Source: Bactericera cockerelli
Taxonomy: Eukaryota; Arthropoda; Insecta; Hemiptera; Triozidae
NCBI GenBank assembly: GCA_024516035.1
Contig: CM044966.1
Span: forward strand, 21,797,185-21,861,184
Length of the DNA: 64,000 nt
Direction of reading: 5' to 3'
Below are positions 22,022-34,800 of this stretch, piece after piece. Made by a program: the position numbers and the translations under genes. A model generated the notes under the pieces. The model searched no databases. It was not told the origin of the DNA and saw only the letters and a program-made list of their open reading frames with translations. Within the stretch, counting starts at the first letter, position 1; each line of letters starts with the position of its first letter.

Positions 22022-22205
22022 TTTTTCTTTAATTATCAGCTCGTGTTGACCCAGCACCTAAATGGGAAGTACTGTGTCACTTTTAGGCCATCAGAAGTAA
22101 GGCATAATAGGGGATGGACAAGCTACAAAACACAAATGTTACAGTAGCTGCTTTTTCATGGCTACGAAATAAAAAAACGCTGTGAAATACTTTAAAAGGA
22201 AAAAG
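22022..22205 (+). repeat. 5'-truncated SINE
   Basis: Matches the body of the SINE at 23032-23335 (CAGCACCTAAATGGGAAGTA, CATCAGAAG...GGCATA, CAGTAGCTGC) and its A-rich tail. The tRNA-like head is missing. Confidence 0.7.
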
Positions 22206-22417
22206 TTGTTTGGTGTCATCATTGAGAAATTGAATACAGGTTTTATTGATTATTAGAAAAAATCCCCGGAACTTTGTTGCCGTTATGTATTTTCCGTGTG
22301 ACTGATGTCGTCCTACTAATCCTACTTGATTGAAATGTCAGTCAAATAAATGAACTGAAGAGACTAATGTTATAATGAAATGTTGGAACACTGGATACTG
22401 GCCACTACAGGAGGGTT

Positions 22418-22690
22418 TCGAAGGTGTTACCATAGAATTAGAAAGTGTGGAAACCACCCCCCCCGGCCTACATCGTGGCGTCCTCAGCGCTAGTATCGCA
22501 AAGGAGTCTTCTCTCCTCGTCCCTCACCCGTATCAAATGTAAACATAAACATATCAAAATGTAAACATAAATGGACCGCGAGAAATATTCTACTCCTCTG
22601 CGATGGTGTCGCGCTATGTGGCGTTTCCATGCAACTGGGGTTCGCTTCCACACTTCTTAATTCTACACGCCATGGTGTTAGTCTCAAGGA
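22418..22690. repeat. Short foldback/MITE-like element
   Basis: TAGAATTAGAAAGTGTGGAA near 22435 faces TTCCACACTTCTTAATTCTA near 22649. No coding content; classification is uncertain. Confidence 0.45.
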
Positions 22691-22859
22691 AGACAATTGA
22701 CAATTTCGGACTTTTGAAAGTTTTTCTCCAACCGTACAAAAAATCTACTTGGGGTCATTTCATCGTCAAGGTTTTGCTATCTCTTACCATTTCACCTACA
22801 CAATGCGGACGCTCAAAGATACATACAAAGTCAGTCCATATTTCTCTTTTATACATTAA

Positions 22860-22988
22860 GGGCGAAATTAATAGACGTTTTTATAATACCTCTGTGGCGC
22901 TAAGTCACGGATTGCGTACTGTGTAAGATAGGGAAAACCGACGCTTAGAAATGACTTAAGTTATCGATGTTGTCTAATAATTCCGCCC
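22860..22988. mobile_element. 129-bp MITE, TAA target duplication
   Basis: Begins GGGCGAAATTAATAGAC and ends AATTCCGCCC, flanked by TAA on both sides (22857-22859, 22989-22991). Same length and internal sequence as 57752-57880 and 58085-58213. The three-base TAA duplication suggests PIF/Harbinger-type mobilisation. Confidence 0.85.
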
Positions 22989-23031
22989 TAAGACTCTACT
23001 TCATTCTAGCAAATGCTTGGTAAAACGAGCG

Positions 23032-23335
23032 CACGATTAGCTCAGTGGTTAAGCACTTGCTTGCCATGCGGAAGGTTCCGGCTTCGATCCCCCGTGCCGA
23101 CAAAAAATTATATTCTTAATTTGGTTACGATTGTTTGCAAGGGATACCTTCCGGTGCGCTCGTGTTGATCCAGCACCTAAATGGGAAGTATTGTGTCACT
23201 TCTCGCCCATCAGAGGGGAGGCATACTACGGGATGGGTAGGCTACAACACAGACCACAAGCGTCTACAGTAGCTCCTGTTTCATGACTATGAAATAAAAA
23301 CGGCTGTAAAACACTCATCTTTTTTTTTATATAAA
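23032..23335 (+). repeat. tRNA-derived SINE (Gly-like head)
   Basis: The head contains an A-box-like TTAGCTCAGTGGTTAAG and a B-box-like GGCTTCGATCCCC with CTTGCCATG between (GCC anticodon position). A non-tRNA body (CAGCACCTAAATGGGAAGTA...CAGTAGCTCCTGTTTCATG) and an A-rich tail follow. It is read as a SINE, not a tRNA gene, because the body recurs at 22022 and 13939 and the acceptor stem is imperfect. Confidence 0.8.
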
Positions 23336-23624
23336 AAAAACTCTCGCACAATAGAAATGCATTGGGTACAACAATTCGAAAAGAGTTTTGTTTGAGATAT
23401 TGAACATATTCCATCAGTTGCTTGATATATCATCACTAGAACTCTTAATTGTCTTTTCTTACTTTCCTTATCCTATAATATACGGAAAGTATTGTATTTC
23501 AATCATCATGAAAGCACAATTTATTTATTTTTCCATCATTTATTTCTTAATTTTATACTGTAAATACTATATACATTACTTTCTTTTCCCTAAAAAAAGA
23601 TAATGTCGAAAATACTCGCAATAA

Positions 23625-23965
23625 AAATCCATTTGTGACAAATTTTTGTAGGACCAATATTTCTCAGAACCATCCTATCAATAGGAGTATACGTTTATGG
23701 AATATAATATCTAATCCACCCTATAATTTGAACATCTATGAAGAATCAGTTAACTCTTTGAGAGATAAACTTCTCAAACTATCACATGTTCCACTGAGCA
23801 AAGTTTTTATTTTTATTAAGAGATTTTTTTCAATTTTCAATTTTTTTTTTTTTCAAGGTAGGATATTTCTTATTATATTAAGATTGTAGTGTTAAGTAGG
23901 GAAAACTTGTATAAATGGGTAGTTCCCGTAAGTTAATATAAAATTTTAAAAAAAAATTAAAAAAA
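23625..23965 (+). pseudogene. Non-LTR retrotransposon C-terminal remnant and 3' UTR
   Basis: The frame around CRTNISQNHPINRSIRLWN...SVNSLRDKLLKL has the R..IR.WN..P...SL..F...L pattern that ends many non-LTR polyproteins. It is followed by GGGAAAACTTGTATAAATGG, a 3' sequence shared with 48990-49050. Only the end of the element is present. Confidence 0.6.
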
Positions 23966-24038
23966 AACATTAAAAAATAAATAAATAGACATTCATGCAT
24001 TGGGGAGAATCGGACTAGATGTGGGGTGGGGAGTGGTT

Positions 24039-24200
24039 TCAGAGCTTGAACACGGGGTAGCAGGCGTGGACGCCGAAGTGGAACTGAACGGAGCGCGGGG
24101 GGCGGGAGGCAGAGTCTACCCCCCTCACCCCCCCCGAGCCTGTGGCGAACAGTTTCACCACCACGAAGTTGGTCTTAGCGATGCGGATCAAGTCCAGTAC
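24039..24200 (-). CDS. NAA35: NAA35 exon 12 (terminal)
   Basis: Acceptor CTCACCAG; encodes [19 protein letters not shown], a short Gly/Arg/Ser-rich segment, then [16 protein letters not shown] and TGA. 162 nt. The YxPVxKL ending matches the family C-terminus. Confidence 0.92.
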   Translation of the reverse strand, partial: VLDLIRIAKTNFVVVKLFATGSGGVRGVDSASRPPRSVQFHFGVHACYPVFKL

Positions 24201-27200
24201 CTGGTGAGAGAGATGTATTATTATTATAGTATTTTTTTTTTTTTTAATGGACATAACATCATTTAGAACTTTAATACTTTAAAGTAATCTAAACGACAAT
24301 ACTAATGTCCTAACAAGGCATACAAACTAAGGGTTATAAACTTAACTTTAACATTTTATACAGACATTCCCTGCTCACATTCCAGCCGGAACAGATCACC
24401 AGAGAGATTATTATTCAACAATTTAGATCAATCTTTATTTACATTTTTTTATATACAGGTACAGTCAAAAGGTATAATTAATTAAATATAAACAAAGTTT
24501 GATCAAGGGTGGTGATAATGCCTTTGGCATTCTCTTCCGAATGAGAGATTATAGTGATTATCAGAGATTATAGATAGTGACCATGGTCCGGCTGAAGTGT
24601 GTTGCAGAGTGTCATGGCTCTACTTATTGGCGCTTCTTGCAGTTTAGTAAATTGGGGATCAGGAACCTGAAATAGTATGCTTGAAGTTGGTCTTGGCGAT
24701 GTGGATCAGGTCCAGGACATGGCGAGAGAGAAGTATTATTATTATTATTATTATTATGTTGTTATTGTTGTAGCCAAATTGGCTACAGCTGGAGGGGTGA
24801 GTGATGGTCTCCAGCTAACTTTATTTCAATGTTGGCTCGTCCTGAACCACATATGTCTATGTGCGATTAACCATCATGAGGACTTGGACTTTTGTAAGCC
24901 ATTAAACCCTTAGGAAACTGCAAGCTAGCCTGGCTTGTAAGGTTTGGCTGGTCTGTTCTCTGTTTATAGTCTTCTAGCAAGACACTGGTCTTCTCTCTGT
25001 TTAAAGTCCCCCAGCCAGACTGAATGATAAATTATCATTATAGTATGCTTTATCTTTATTAGGTAGAACAAAAATATATAGAATAGAATAGAATAGAATA
25101 TACCTTGTTTATACTGCCGAGGTAAGACTGAAAAGTCCCTTTACTCCAGCAGTCAAACGGGTCTTATATATTTTATAGGATAAATATTTTACAATTTAAT
25201 ATATAAAAAAACCATGTTTATTTTTTAAAAAATCTGAAAAAGTAAAAAAAAAAAAAAAAAAAAAATTAGATTACAGTGTAAAATACAGTAATATATTAAA
25301 GTAAAATACAATGAAATTATAAAGAAAAATTAAAATACTAAATAGATCGAACAAAGAAACAAGAACAAAAAAGAGAAAGAAGCTAAAGTCCCACCTAAGG
25401 GCGGGGTTATTGCTGTGACAATCTCTTCCACCCAACCCTTTTGAAAGCGTAACTAAAAATAATGTAAGAGATAGAAGAAAGAAAGAAATAGAAAAAAAAA
25501 AAAAAAAAAAAAAAAATAGAAGTTTTTTTAACAATAAATATATACATCATTGAGGTTGTATTTTTTTTTATTATCAAGTCCAGAACCTGGAAAGAAAAAA
25601 AATACATCACTGAGCGTGCGTGCTTGTTTTTTTTTTTTTTTTTGAACAAGTCAAGAACCTGGCAAGAAAAATATAAATCATTGATTTTTTTCACTGTGTT
25701 ACTTGTGGGTCTAGGTTATGTTACCTGTGGGTCTGGGTTGTGTTAAATGTGGGTCTGGGTTGGGTTACCTGTGGGTCTGGGTTGGGTATGGACTCGAGGA
25801 TAGTGCGGGCGCTGTGGAAATGCTTGCAGGCAGCTATGTAGAGTCCCACCACCGCGTCGCTGCTGTTATCTGGGGGAACAAATAAACAACAATTTAGGAC
25901 CACTCCTAGGAATACTACTAGAAACCAAAATCCATTACATGAAACACTTGTACAAAAAACTATATCTTTTTGTCCGTCCCGGTTGCTCAGTGGTAAAGGC
26001 GGCACTCTGTGAATCCAGAGATTCCAGAGGTCGCGGGTTCGAAACCAAGCCGGGACGTGAGAAGTTGAGAAGTTATCCTCCCATTTGGAATTTTTACCAA
26101 TAATATGTATTGTCTTGGGCTTACTGCTGGAATAATGGGACTATAAATAGTCCTAATTGGGCAGTATAAATAAGGCGATATTATTATTATTATTATTCTT
26201 TCTTCAAGCCCTTCAATCGTTTTATATTTCTTAAATTTTTTGGAATATTGTTCAACATTTTTGGGATTTGATGTTTGGTTAGCCTTTCGATATAATTGTT
26301 GTTATTAGTTATTATTATACACAGAGGTAATGCTGTGAGTACTGGAGGAACTTTCCCGACCTCTCAAAAATTGGAAGAAATCTTTTATTTGTAAGATGTT
26401 CGTTATCTCAAATTTAAAACTAAACTAAATTAATAAAAAATTTTTTGTTAAATGTGGGTGTTATATATTTTGTTTGTCTTGTATTGTAACTATTTAAACT
26501 ATTTTCAATAAGGTCGATGACCTCACCTGGTAGCAAGTGAGATATGCTGTCGAGGAAACTCGTTGTACTGCATGTGAGGGGGGGGGGGGTGGTGACTAGG
26601 TGGGAGAGGGGGGGGGGGGGGAGACTCACCTGGTAGCAGGTGAGATATGCTGTCGAGAAACTCGTTGTACTGCATGTGAGGGGGGGGTGGGTGGTGACTA
26701 GGTGGAGAGGGGGGGGGGGGGGGAGACTCACCTGGTAGCAGGTGAGATATGCTGTCGAGAAACTCGTTGTACTGCATGTGAGGGGGGGGGGGGGTGACTA
26801 GGGGGGGGGGGGGGAGACTCACCTGGTAGCAGGTGAGATATGCTGTCGAGGAACTCGTTGTACTGCATGTGAGGGGGGGGGGGGTGACCAGGTGGGAGAG
26901 GGGGGGGGGGGGGGGGGGAGACTCACCTGGTAGCAAGTGAGATATGCTGTCGAGAAACTCGTTATACTGCATGTGAGGGGGGGGGGGGACTCACCTGGTA
27001 GCAGGTGAGATATGCTGTCGAGAAACTCGTTGTACTGCATGTGAGGGGGGGGGGGGGGGGGAGACTCACCTGGTAGCAGGTGAGATATGCTGTCGAGAAA
27101 CTCGTTGTACTGCATGTGAGGGGGTGACTAGGGGGGGGGGAGACTCACCTGGCAGCAGGTGAGATATGCTGTCGAGGAACTCGTTGTACTGCATGTGAGG

Positions 27201-30200
27201 GGGGGGGGGAGACTCACCTGGTAGCAGGTGAGATATGCTGTCGAGAAACTCGTTGTACTGCATGTGAGGGGGGGGTGACTAGGGGGGGGGGGAGACTCAC
27301 CTGGCAGCAGGTGAGATATGCTGTCGAGGAACTCGTTGTACTGCATGTGAGGGGGGGGGGGGGGGGGGGGGGGGGGGGAGACTCACCTGGGAGCAGGTGA
27401 GATATGCTGTCGAGGAACTCGTTGTACTGCATGTGAGGGGGGGTGTGACCAGGTGGGAGAGGGGGGGGGGGAGACTCACCTGGCAGCAGGTGAGATATGC
27501 TGTCGAGGAACTCGTTGTACTGCATGTGAGGGGGGGTGACGAGGTGGGCGAGGGGGGCGAAGCGGTGCTCGTAGCGGACCCGCTCCGAGGAGAACTCGGG
27601 ATGGGGGGGGGAGGGGAGTTTGCCCTCCGCGCTGAACCCGAGCAGAGCCTGGAACATAACCAGGGGGGGGGGGGGGGGTTACACATGATGCAGTTAATGG
27701 GGGGGGGGGGGGTATTTTTATTATTCAACATTCAACTGGAAGAAGGAAAAGGAAAAAATTCCTCCTTCAAAAAAAAAATGACTTGCTTCCAGTTTGTTCA
27801 TTTTATTCCAGTTGCATCCATTTTGGTTAAGGTAGGATCACACTATATGGCACAGATGCCATATTTTCTATGGCGATAAAAAAAAACGAATGGCACATAT
27901 AATATATGGCACTCACACGATGCCATATAATGTGGCAAAAAACTCTATGGCATTGTATGTCTTCCCCCTTGCCATAGACAAGCCCGTCAGTCGTCACCAT
28001 ATCATATTGTAGACCATGTGTGTGATGAAGCACTCACACGAATGCCATAGATCCTGCCATACGTCTATGGCACCAAAGAAAAAACTTGTCGCCATAAACC
28101 CAAATAGTTCTATGGTCATGTAAACAAAGACCGATTACACGCTATGGCCGTCTGGCTGGAGGACGTTAAACAGGGAGAAGACCAGTGTCCCGCTAGAGGA
28201 CTATAAACAGAGAACAGACTAGGCAACCCTTACTAGCTTGCAGTTTCCTAAGGGTTTAATGGCTTGTACAGTAAAGTCCAAGTCCTCATGATGGTTGATC
28301 GCACATAGAAATATGTGGTTCAGGACGAGCCAACTTTGAAATGAAGTTGGCTGGAGACCATCACTCACCCCTCCAGCTGTAGCCAAGCTGGCTACAACAA
28401 CAACAACAAAGATTTCACTCGTTTATTTAAGGTATATATACATACATAGGTTTTATTATTTTAAGTTTTCATATTTGTGTTAATCACTTTCGTGACACTA
28501 CACAAACTCGCTTTACTAAATCTACGCTGAAACCGGGACTTGAACCACCGACCTCCAGGTTACAAGTCCGCCGCCTTATTGATCAAGCTACATTTATTTA
28601 AGGTATACATACATAGGTTTTATTATTATTAAACACTTTATTAAACATAAATAGACATATCTCTATATATAAAACAGAAAAAAGGACTACCTACCTATGT
28701 TTGTTTGTCCGGAGTTGTTCAGCCAAAACGGTAAGAGGTAGCGAAAAATGTCTCAGAATTGACCCCCCCAAAACCATTATCGCTTTGTCCAGAAAAATTA
28801 TAAAAACTTCAAAAAGGCATTGCTGTCCAGCAGTACGGCCATACCTTAGTAAATTTGAAATTTAGTCCCGTTGCAAAGCACGGGCAAACGGCTAGTGTAC
28901 AATACAATTCCAGGTTCGGTATTTTCAAATATTTCCATTTTATCCCATGGGCAAATGGTCAACTTCACCATATTCGTGAAAGAAAAATGCGTTTCGGTAC
29001 TTTTAAAGATAAACAATGGACTCAACCTATAAAAGAACAGCTGGAAGTAAGAATTTTCTACTTCCATTTTGGTTAACCAAACTGGAAGTAGGAAGAAGAA
29101 AAATTTCCTCTTCCAAAAGAAAAATGTCTTGCTTCCAGTTTGATCATTTTATTCCAGTACTTACTTTCCGAGTCCATGTGTCATGGTGGTGGAAGGATTA
29201 ATATGGGTGAACCCTTTGGACACCCAGAACTATTGTTCTGGGCTCCTTCCGTGTCCAGTGTGTAGTGTATGGTGTATGAGTAGTTTGTTGAAATTATGCA
29301 CTTAAAACTGATAGTTAAAAAAAAAATTATTGTTGTTGTTGTAGCCAGCTTGGCTACAGCTGGAGGGTTGAGTGATGGTCTCCAGCCAACTATATTTCAA
29401 AGTTGGCTCGTCCTGAACCACATTTTTCTATGTGCAATCAACCATCATGGGGACATAGACTTTTCTTTATAAGCCATTAAACCCTTAGGAAACTGCAAGC
29501 TAGCCTGGCTTGTAAGGGTTGGCTAGTCTCTTCTCTGTTTTTAGTCCTCTAGCGAGACACTGGTCTTCTCTCTGTATAGCTACAAGCTAGCCTGGCTTGT
29601 AAGGGTTGGCTAGTCTGTTCTCTGTTTATAGTCCTCTAGCGAGACACTGGTCTTCTCTCTGTATAACTACAAGCTAGCCTGGCTTGTAAGGGTTGGCTAG
29701 TCTGTTCTCTGTTTATAGTCCTCTAGAGAGACACTGGTCTTCTCTCTGTATAACTACAAGCTAGCCTGGCTTGTAAGGGTTGGCTAGTCTGTTCTCTGTT
29801 TATAGTCCTCTAGCGGGACACTGGTCTTTTCCCTGTTTAACGTACCCCAGCCAGACTAGACGTATGGTGTATGTGTAGTTTGTTGAAATTATGCACTTAA
29901 AACTGACAGTTTATTTTATTCCAGTTGCATGCACTTTGGTTAGAAAGAAAAATACGGCATTTGATTAATAAGACTTGATAGGAGAAATTTATTTATAAGA
30001 TAAAAATTTATTGTCTTTTTTCTATGTATCTTAACTATATTTCTATGTATTTTAACCATATATATAATATATATATTAATATCAAATAAACATGGGTTTA
30101 CCCAGTCAATTTACGAAAATTAAAATTAAAAGACTCACCTTGAAGTAGTCCCCGCACAGGTTCTGTACATCAGAATCTCTAGCAAGACTCACCTTGAAGT

Positions 30201-31767
30201 AGTCCCCGCACAGGTTCTGTACATCAGAATCTCTAGCAAGACTCACCTTGAAGTAGTCCCCGCACAGGTTCTGTACATCAGAATCTCTAGCAAGACTCAC
30301 CTTGAAGTAGTCCCCGCACAGGTTCTGTACATCAGAATCTCTAGCAAGACTCACCTTGAAGTAGTCCCCGCACAGGTTCTGTACATCAGAATCTCTAGCA
30401 AGACTCACCTTGAAGTAGTCCCCGCACAGGTTCTGTACATCAGAATCTCTAGCAAGACTCACCTTGAAGTAGCCCCCGCACAGGTTCTGTACATCAGAAT
30501 CTCTAGCAAGACTCACCTTGAAGTAGCCCCCGCACAGGTTCTGTACATCAGAATCTCTAGCAAGACTCACCTTGAAGTAGCCCCCGCACAGGTTCTGTAC
30601 ATCAGAATCTCTAGCAAGACTCACCTTGAAGTAGCCCCCGCACAGGTTCTGTACATCAGAATCTCTAGCAAGACTCACCTTGAAGTAGCCCCCGCACAGA
30701 TTCTGCAAGGTCTGACTAGTCTGTTCTCTGTTTATAGTCCTCTAGCGAGACACTGGTTAGTTGCATGCACTTTGGTTAGAAAGAAAAATGCGGCTATTGA
30801 CTAACAAGACTAACGGGGTTAAGTGGCAGAGAATGCCCAAGGCATTAACTTCGCCCCGGATTACAAAAAAAACAATTGTAATAAAAATTAATATTTCTTT
30901 TTGTACATATTTCTAAGTTTTTTTTTTTTTTTTTTTAATTTATTGTTATATTTTTTGTTGTTGATGATGATTGTTTTGTAAAAAAATAAAGTGTAAATAA
31001 ATAAATAAATAAAAAAGAGCACACTGAAGAAAAAGACGTGTTGAATGAAATATATTATATCGTTTGAAAAAAAAAAAAAAAAAAAAAACATTTTAGGAGG
31101 TCGATCGCAACGATTTTCTGAAAATTCGGGCAGCCAATTCCAAAAATAAAATAAAATAAAATAAAAAAATAAATAAAATAATTCTCACCTTGAAGTAGCC
31201 CCCGCACAGATTCTGCAGTGCCTGGTACATCAGAATCTCGCGTGAGCTCCCCCCCGCGCCGCCCCCTTCTTCTTCCCCTTGCCCCCGCCCTTGCTCCCCC
31301 GCCGCCCCTTGGTGCCACCCCCCCCACCGGGTGCCGCCGCCGCCTGGGCGTCCTGCTCCGCCAGGAAGTTGTCCGCCCGTGTGAGCGCCGAGATGAGCCA
31401 GGCGTACAGGAACTCGTACAGATACCTGGCGGTGGGGCAATTTTTTCAATTCAATTCAATTTATTTATTTATTGTGCAAAAATTTCAATACAAAAAGTAT
31501 GTGTTTCACATTAAAAAGATTATAGAAATATAGAAATTATATAATCTAGAAAGAAATTATTAAAAGAAAACAATGCTTAACTTAAAACAAAATAAAATAA
31601 AATGATTTCCTTTACTTATTATTGTCTGACCTGGTTGTAGTGTTTTCAGTGAAACCCTTGCAATTAACTCTGTTGACCTAATTAGATCTATCATTATTAT
31701 TATACAACGCTTTTTTAGATATAAATGGACATTACGTACATACCTACAAATAATTATTTTAAAAATG

Positions 31768-31802
<35 letters not shown>

Positions 31803-34800
31803 AAACAATATTCTACAATAAAAATGAAAAATAATAGAAAATATATAAAAAACATATAAATAAATAAAATAAAATAGCCTTTATTGAAGAGTTAATCATT
31901 TAAAGAAATTTACAAACATAGGTAAGGGTTTCAAAATATACTAAAGTTATCTCTTTTCAGCCTAGGTGGCAAAATAGGTAGTAACATATGTCCTAACTAA
32001 AGGGCGGGGTTATTGCCTATGGCAATCTCTATTCTTTTTCATTTCGTTTAAAATCAAAGGGAATGATTTCTTTTACTTATTATTGTCTGACCTGGTTGTA
32101 GGGTTTTCAGTGAAACCTCCTTACAATAATTAACACTGTTGATCTAATAAGATCTATTGTGACCAGTTATTCATTCAATTTGTTTAGAATAGAACATAAT
32201 GATATTTTTACTGCTCATTTTAAATACAGGGTGTCCCACCAAAGTTGGACACCTCAAATTACTCGGCGCCTGAAAGAGTTTTTGAAAAATAAAAAATCCA
32301 ATAGTACATGCCCTAATTATGCGGTTTCAATCATGATTTTTTTTTTTATACAGGTTGGTTCAAAAGTCAGAAATTGAGGCGTCAACTTTCGATTTTTAAA
32401 TGGATCTACTTGAATTTTATTTGATAATAATTATACTTCTAAATGGTTTTGAGTACTTTTTTTAACTAAAATATTACATACAGGGTGGTTTTTTTTACCA
32501 TTTTTTTTTCTTAATCTCGAATAACTCGATTTCGTTTAATTTTTTTCGATAACAAGAATAGAGGTGTTTGTGTAATGAAAACATGCACTTTCAATTGGCA
32601 GCAACTTTTTTATACAGGGTGGTTCATTAGTGAAATAAATACTTGATTTTTTTTTTTTAAACGAGTTTAACAAAAAAAATATTACAAATTAATAATTTTC
32701 GCCTTATTTTACACATTTTTCGTATTGCAAAATAAAACTAACATGTTGTACAGGGTGAGACATAATTTTTTTGCAACACTCTGTATGTGGGCAATCAAAG
32801 AGACGTAGAATTGAACATAAAAACTATAAATATGCAAGAAAAACTTCGATTTTTTGTGAAATTAAGAAGTTATGGTGTTTAAACTAATATTGTGACTACT
32901 CAAAGTTGTATAGATTTCAACGAAGATTTCGAATCGGGGGGAAAAAACAGATACATGGAGATGATGCGGAGAGTATAGTAGAGAATCCAGGTATAATAAT
33001 AATAACTAGTTACCAGTAGATATAGTAGTACTCATGCTGGCTGTAGAGTTCCAGCTCAAAGCCAGCTAGCAGATACATGGAGATGATGCGCAGAGTGTAG
33101 TACAGGATCCAGGTATAATAATAATAACTAGTTACCAGTAGATATAGTAGTACTCATGCTGGCTGTAGAGTTTCAGCTCAAAGCCAGCTAGCAGATACAT
33201 GGAGATGATGCGGAGAGTATAGTACAGGATCCAGGTATAATAATAATAATAACTAGTTACCAGTAGATATAGTAGTACTCATGCTGGCTGTAGAGTTCCA
33301 GCTCAAAGCCAGCTAGCAGATACATGGAGATGATGCGGAGAGTATAGTTGAGGATCCAGGTATAATAATAATAAAACTAGTTACCAGTAGATATAGTAGT
33401 ACTCATGCTGGCTGTAGAGTTCCAGCTCAAAGCCAGCTAGCAGATACATGGAGATGATGCGGAGAGTATAGTGCAGGATCCAGGTATAATAATAATAATA
33501 ATAATAACTAGTTACCAGTAGATATAGTAGTACTCATGCTGGCTGTAGAGTTCCAGCTCAAAGCCAGCTAGCAGATACATGGAGATGATGCGGAGAGTAT
33601 AGTACAGGATCCAGGTATAATAATAATAATAATAACTAGTTACCAGTAGATATAGTAGTACTCATGCTGGCTGTAGAGTTCCAGCTCAAAGCCAGCTAGC
33701 AGATACATGGAGATGATGCGGAGAGTATAGTGCAGGATCCAGGTATAATAATAATAATAATAATAACTAGTTACCAGTAGATATAGTAGTACTCATGCTG
33801 GCTGTAGAGTTCCAGCTCAAAGCCAGCTAGCAGATACATGGAGATGATGCGGAGAGTATAGTGCAGGATCCAGGTATAATAATAATAATAATAACTAGTT
33901 ACCAGTAGATATAGTAGTACTCATGCTGGCTGTAGAGTTCCAGCTCAAAGCCAGCTAGCAGATACATGGAGATGATGCGGAGAGTATAGTACAGGATCCA
34001 GGTATAATAATAATAACTAGTTACCAGTAGATATAGTAGTACTCATGCTGGCTGTAGAGTTCCAGCTCAAAGCCAGCTAGCAGATACATGGAGATGATGC
34101 GGAGAGTATAGTGCAGGATCCAGGTATAATAATAATAACTAGTTACCAGTAGATATAGTAGTACTCATGCTGGCTGTAGAGTTCCAGCTCAAAGCCAGCT
34201 AGCAGATACATGGAGATGATGCGGAGAGTATAGTACAGGATCCAGGTATAATAATAATAACTAGTTACCAGTAGATATAGTAGTACTCATGCTGGCTGTA
34301 GAGTTCCAGCTCAAAGCCAGCTAGCAGATACATGGAGATGATGCGGAGAGTATAGTACAGGATCCAGGTATAATAATAATAACTAGTTACCAGTAGATAT
34401 AGTAGTACTCATGCTGGCTGTAGAGTTCCAGCTCAAAGCCAGCTAGCAGATACATGGAGATGATGCGGAGAGTATAGTGCAGGATCCAGGTATAATAATA
34501 ATAATAATAACTAGTTACCAGTAGATATAGTAGTACTCATGCTGGCTGTAGAGTTCCAGCTCAAAGCCAGCTAGCAGATACATGGAGATGATGCGGAGAG
34601 TATAGTACAGGATCCAGGTATAATAATAATAATAATAACTAGTTACCAGTAGATATAGTAGTACTCATGCTGGCTGTAGAGTTCCAGCTCAAAGCCAGCT
34701 AGCAGATACATGGAGATGATGCGGAGAGTATAGTAGAGAATCCAGGTATAATAATAATAATAATAACTAGTTACCAGTAGATATAGTAGTACTCATGCTG

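Noticed and set aside
26420..27879. Proline- or glycine-rich open frames
   Set aside because: Products of poly-C/poly-G runs in the exon 10 array; only the part 27480-27648 is exon.
30106..30708. 200-aa repetitive open frame (18-aa repeat)
   Set aside because: It is the 54-bp exon 9 donor array read through; the repeat length being a multiple of three keeps it open. Not an independent gene.
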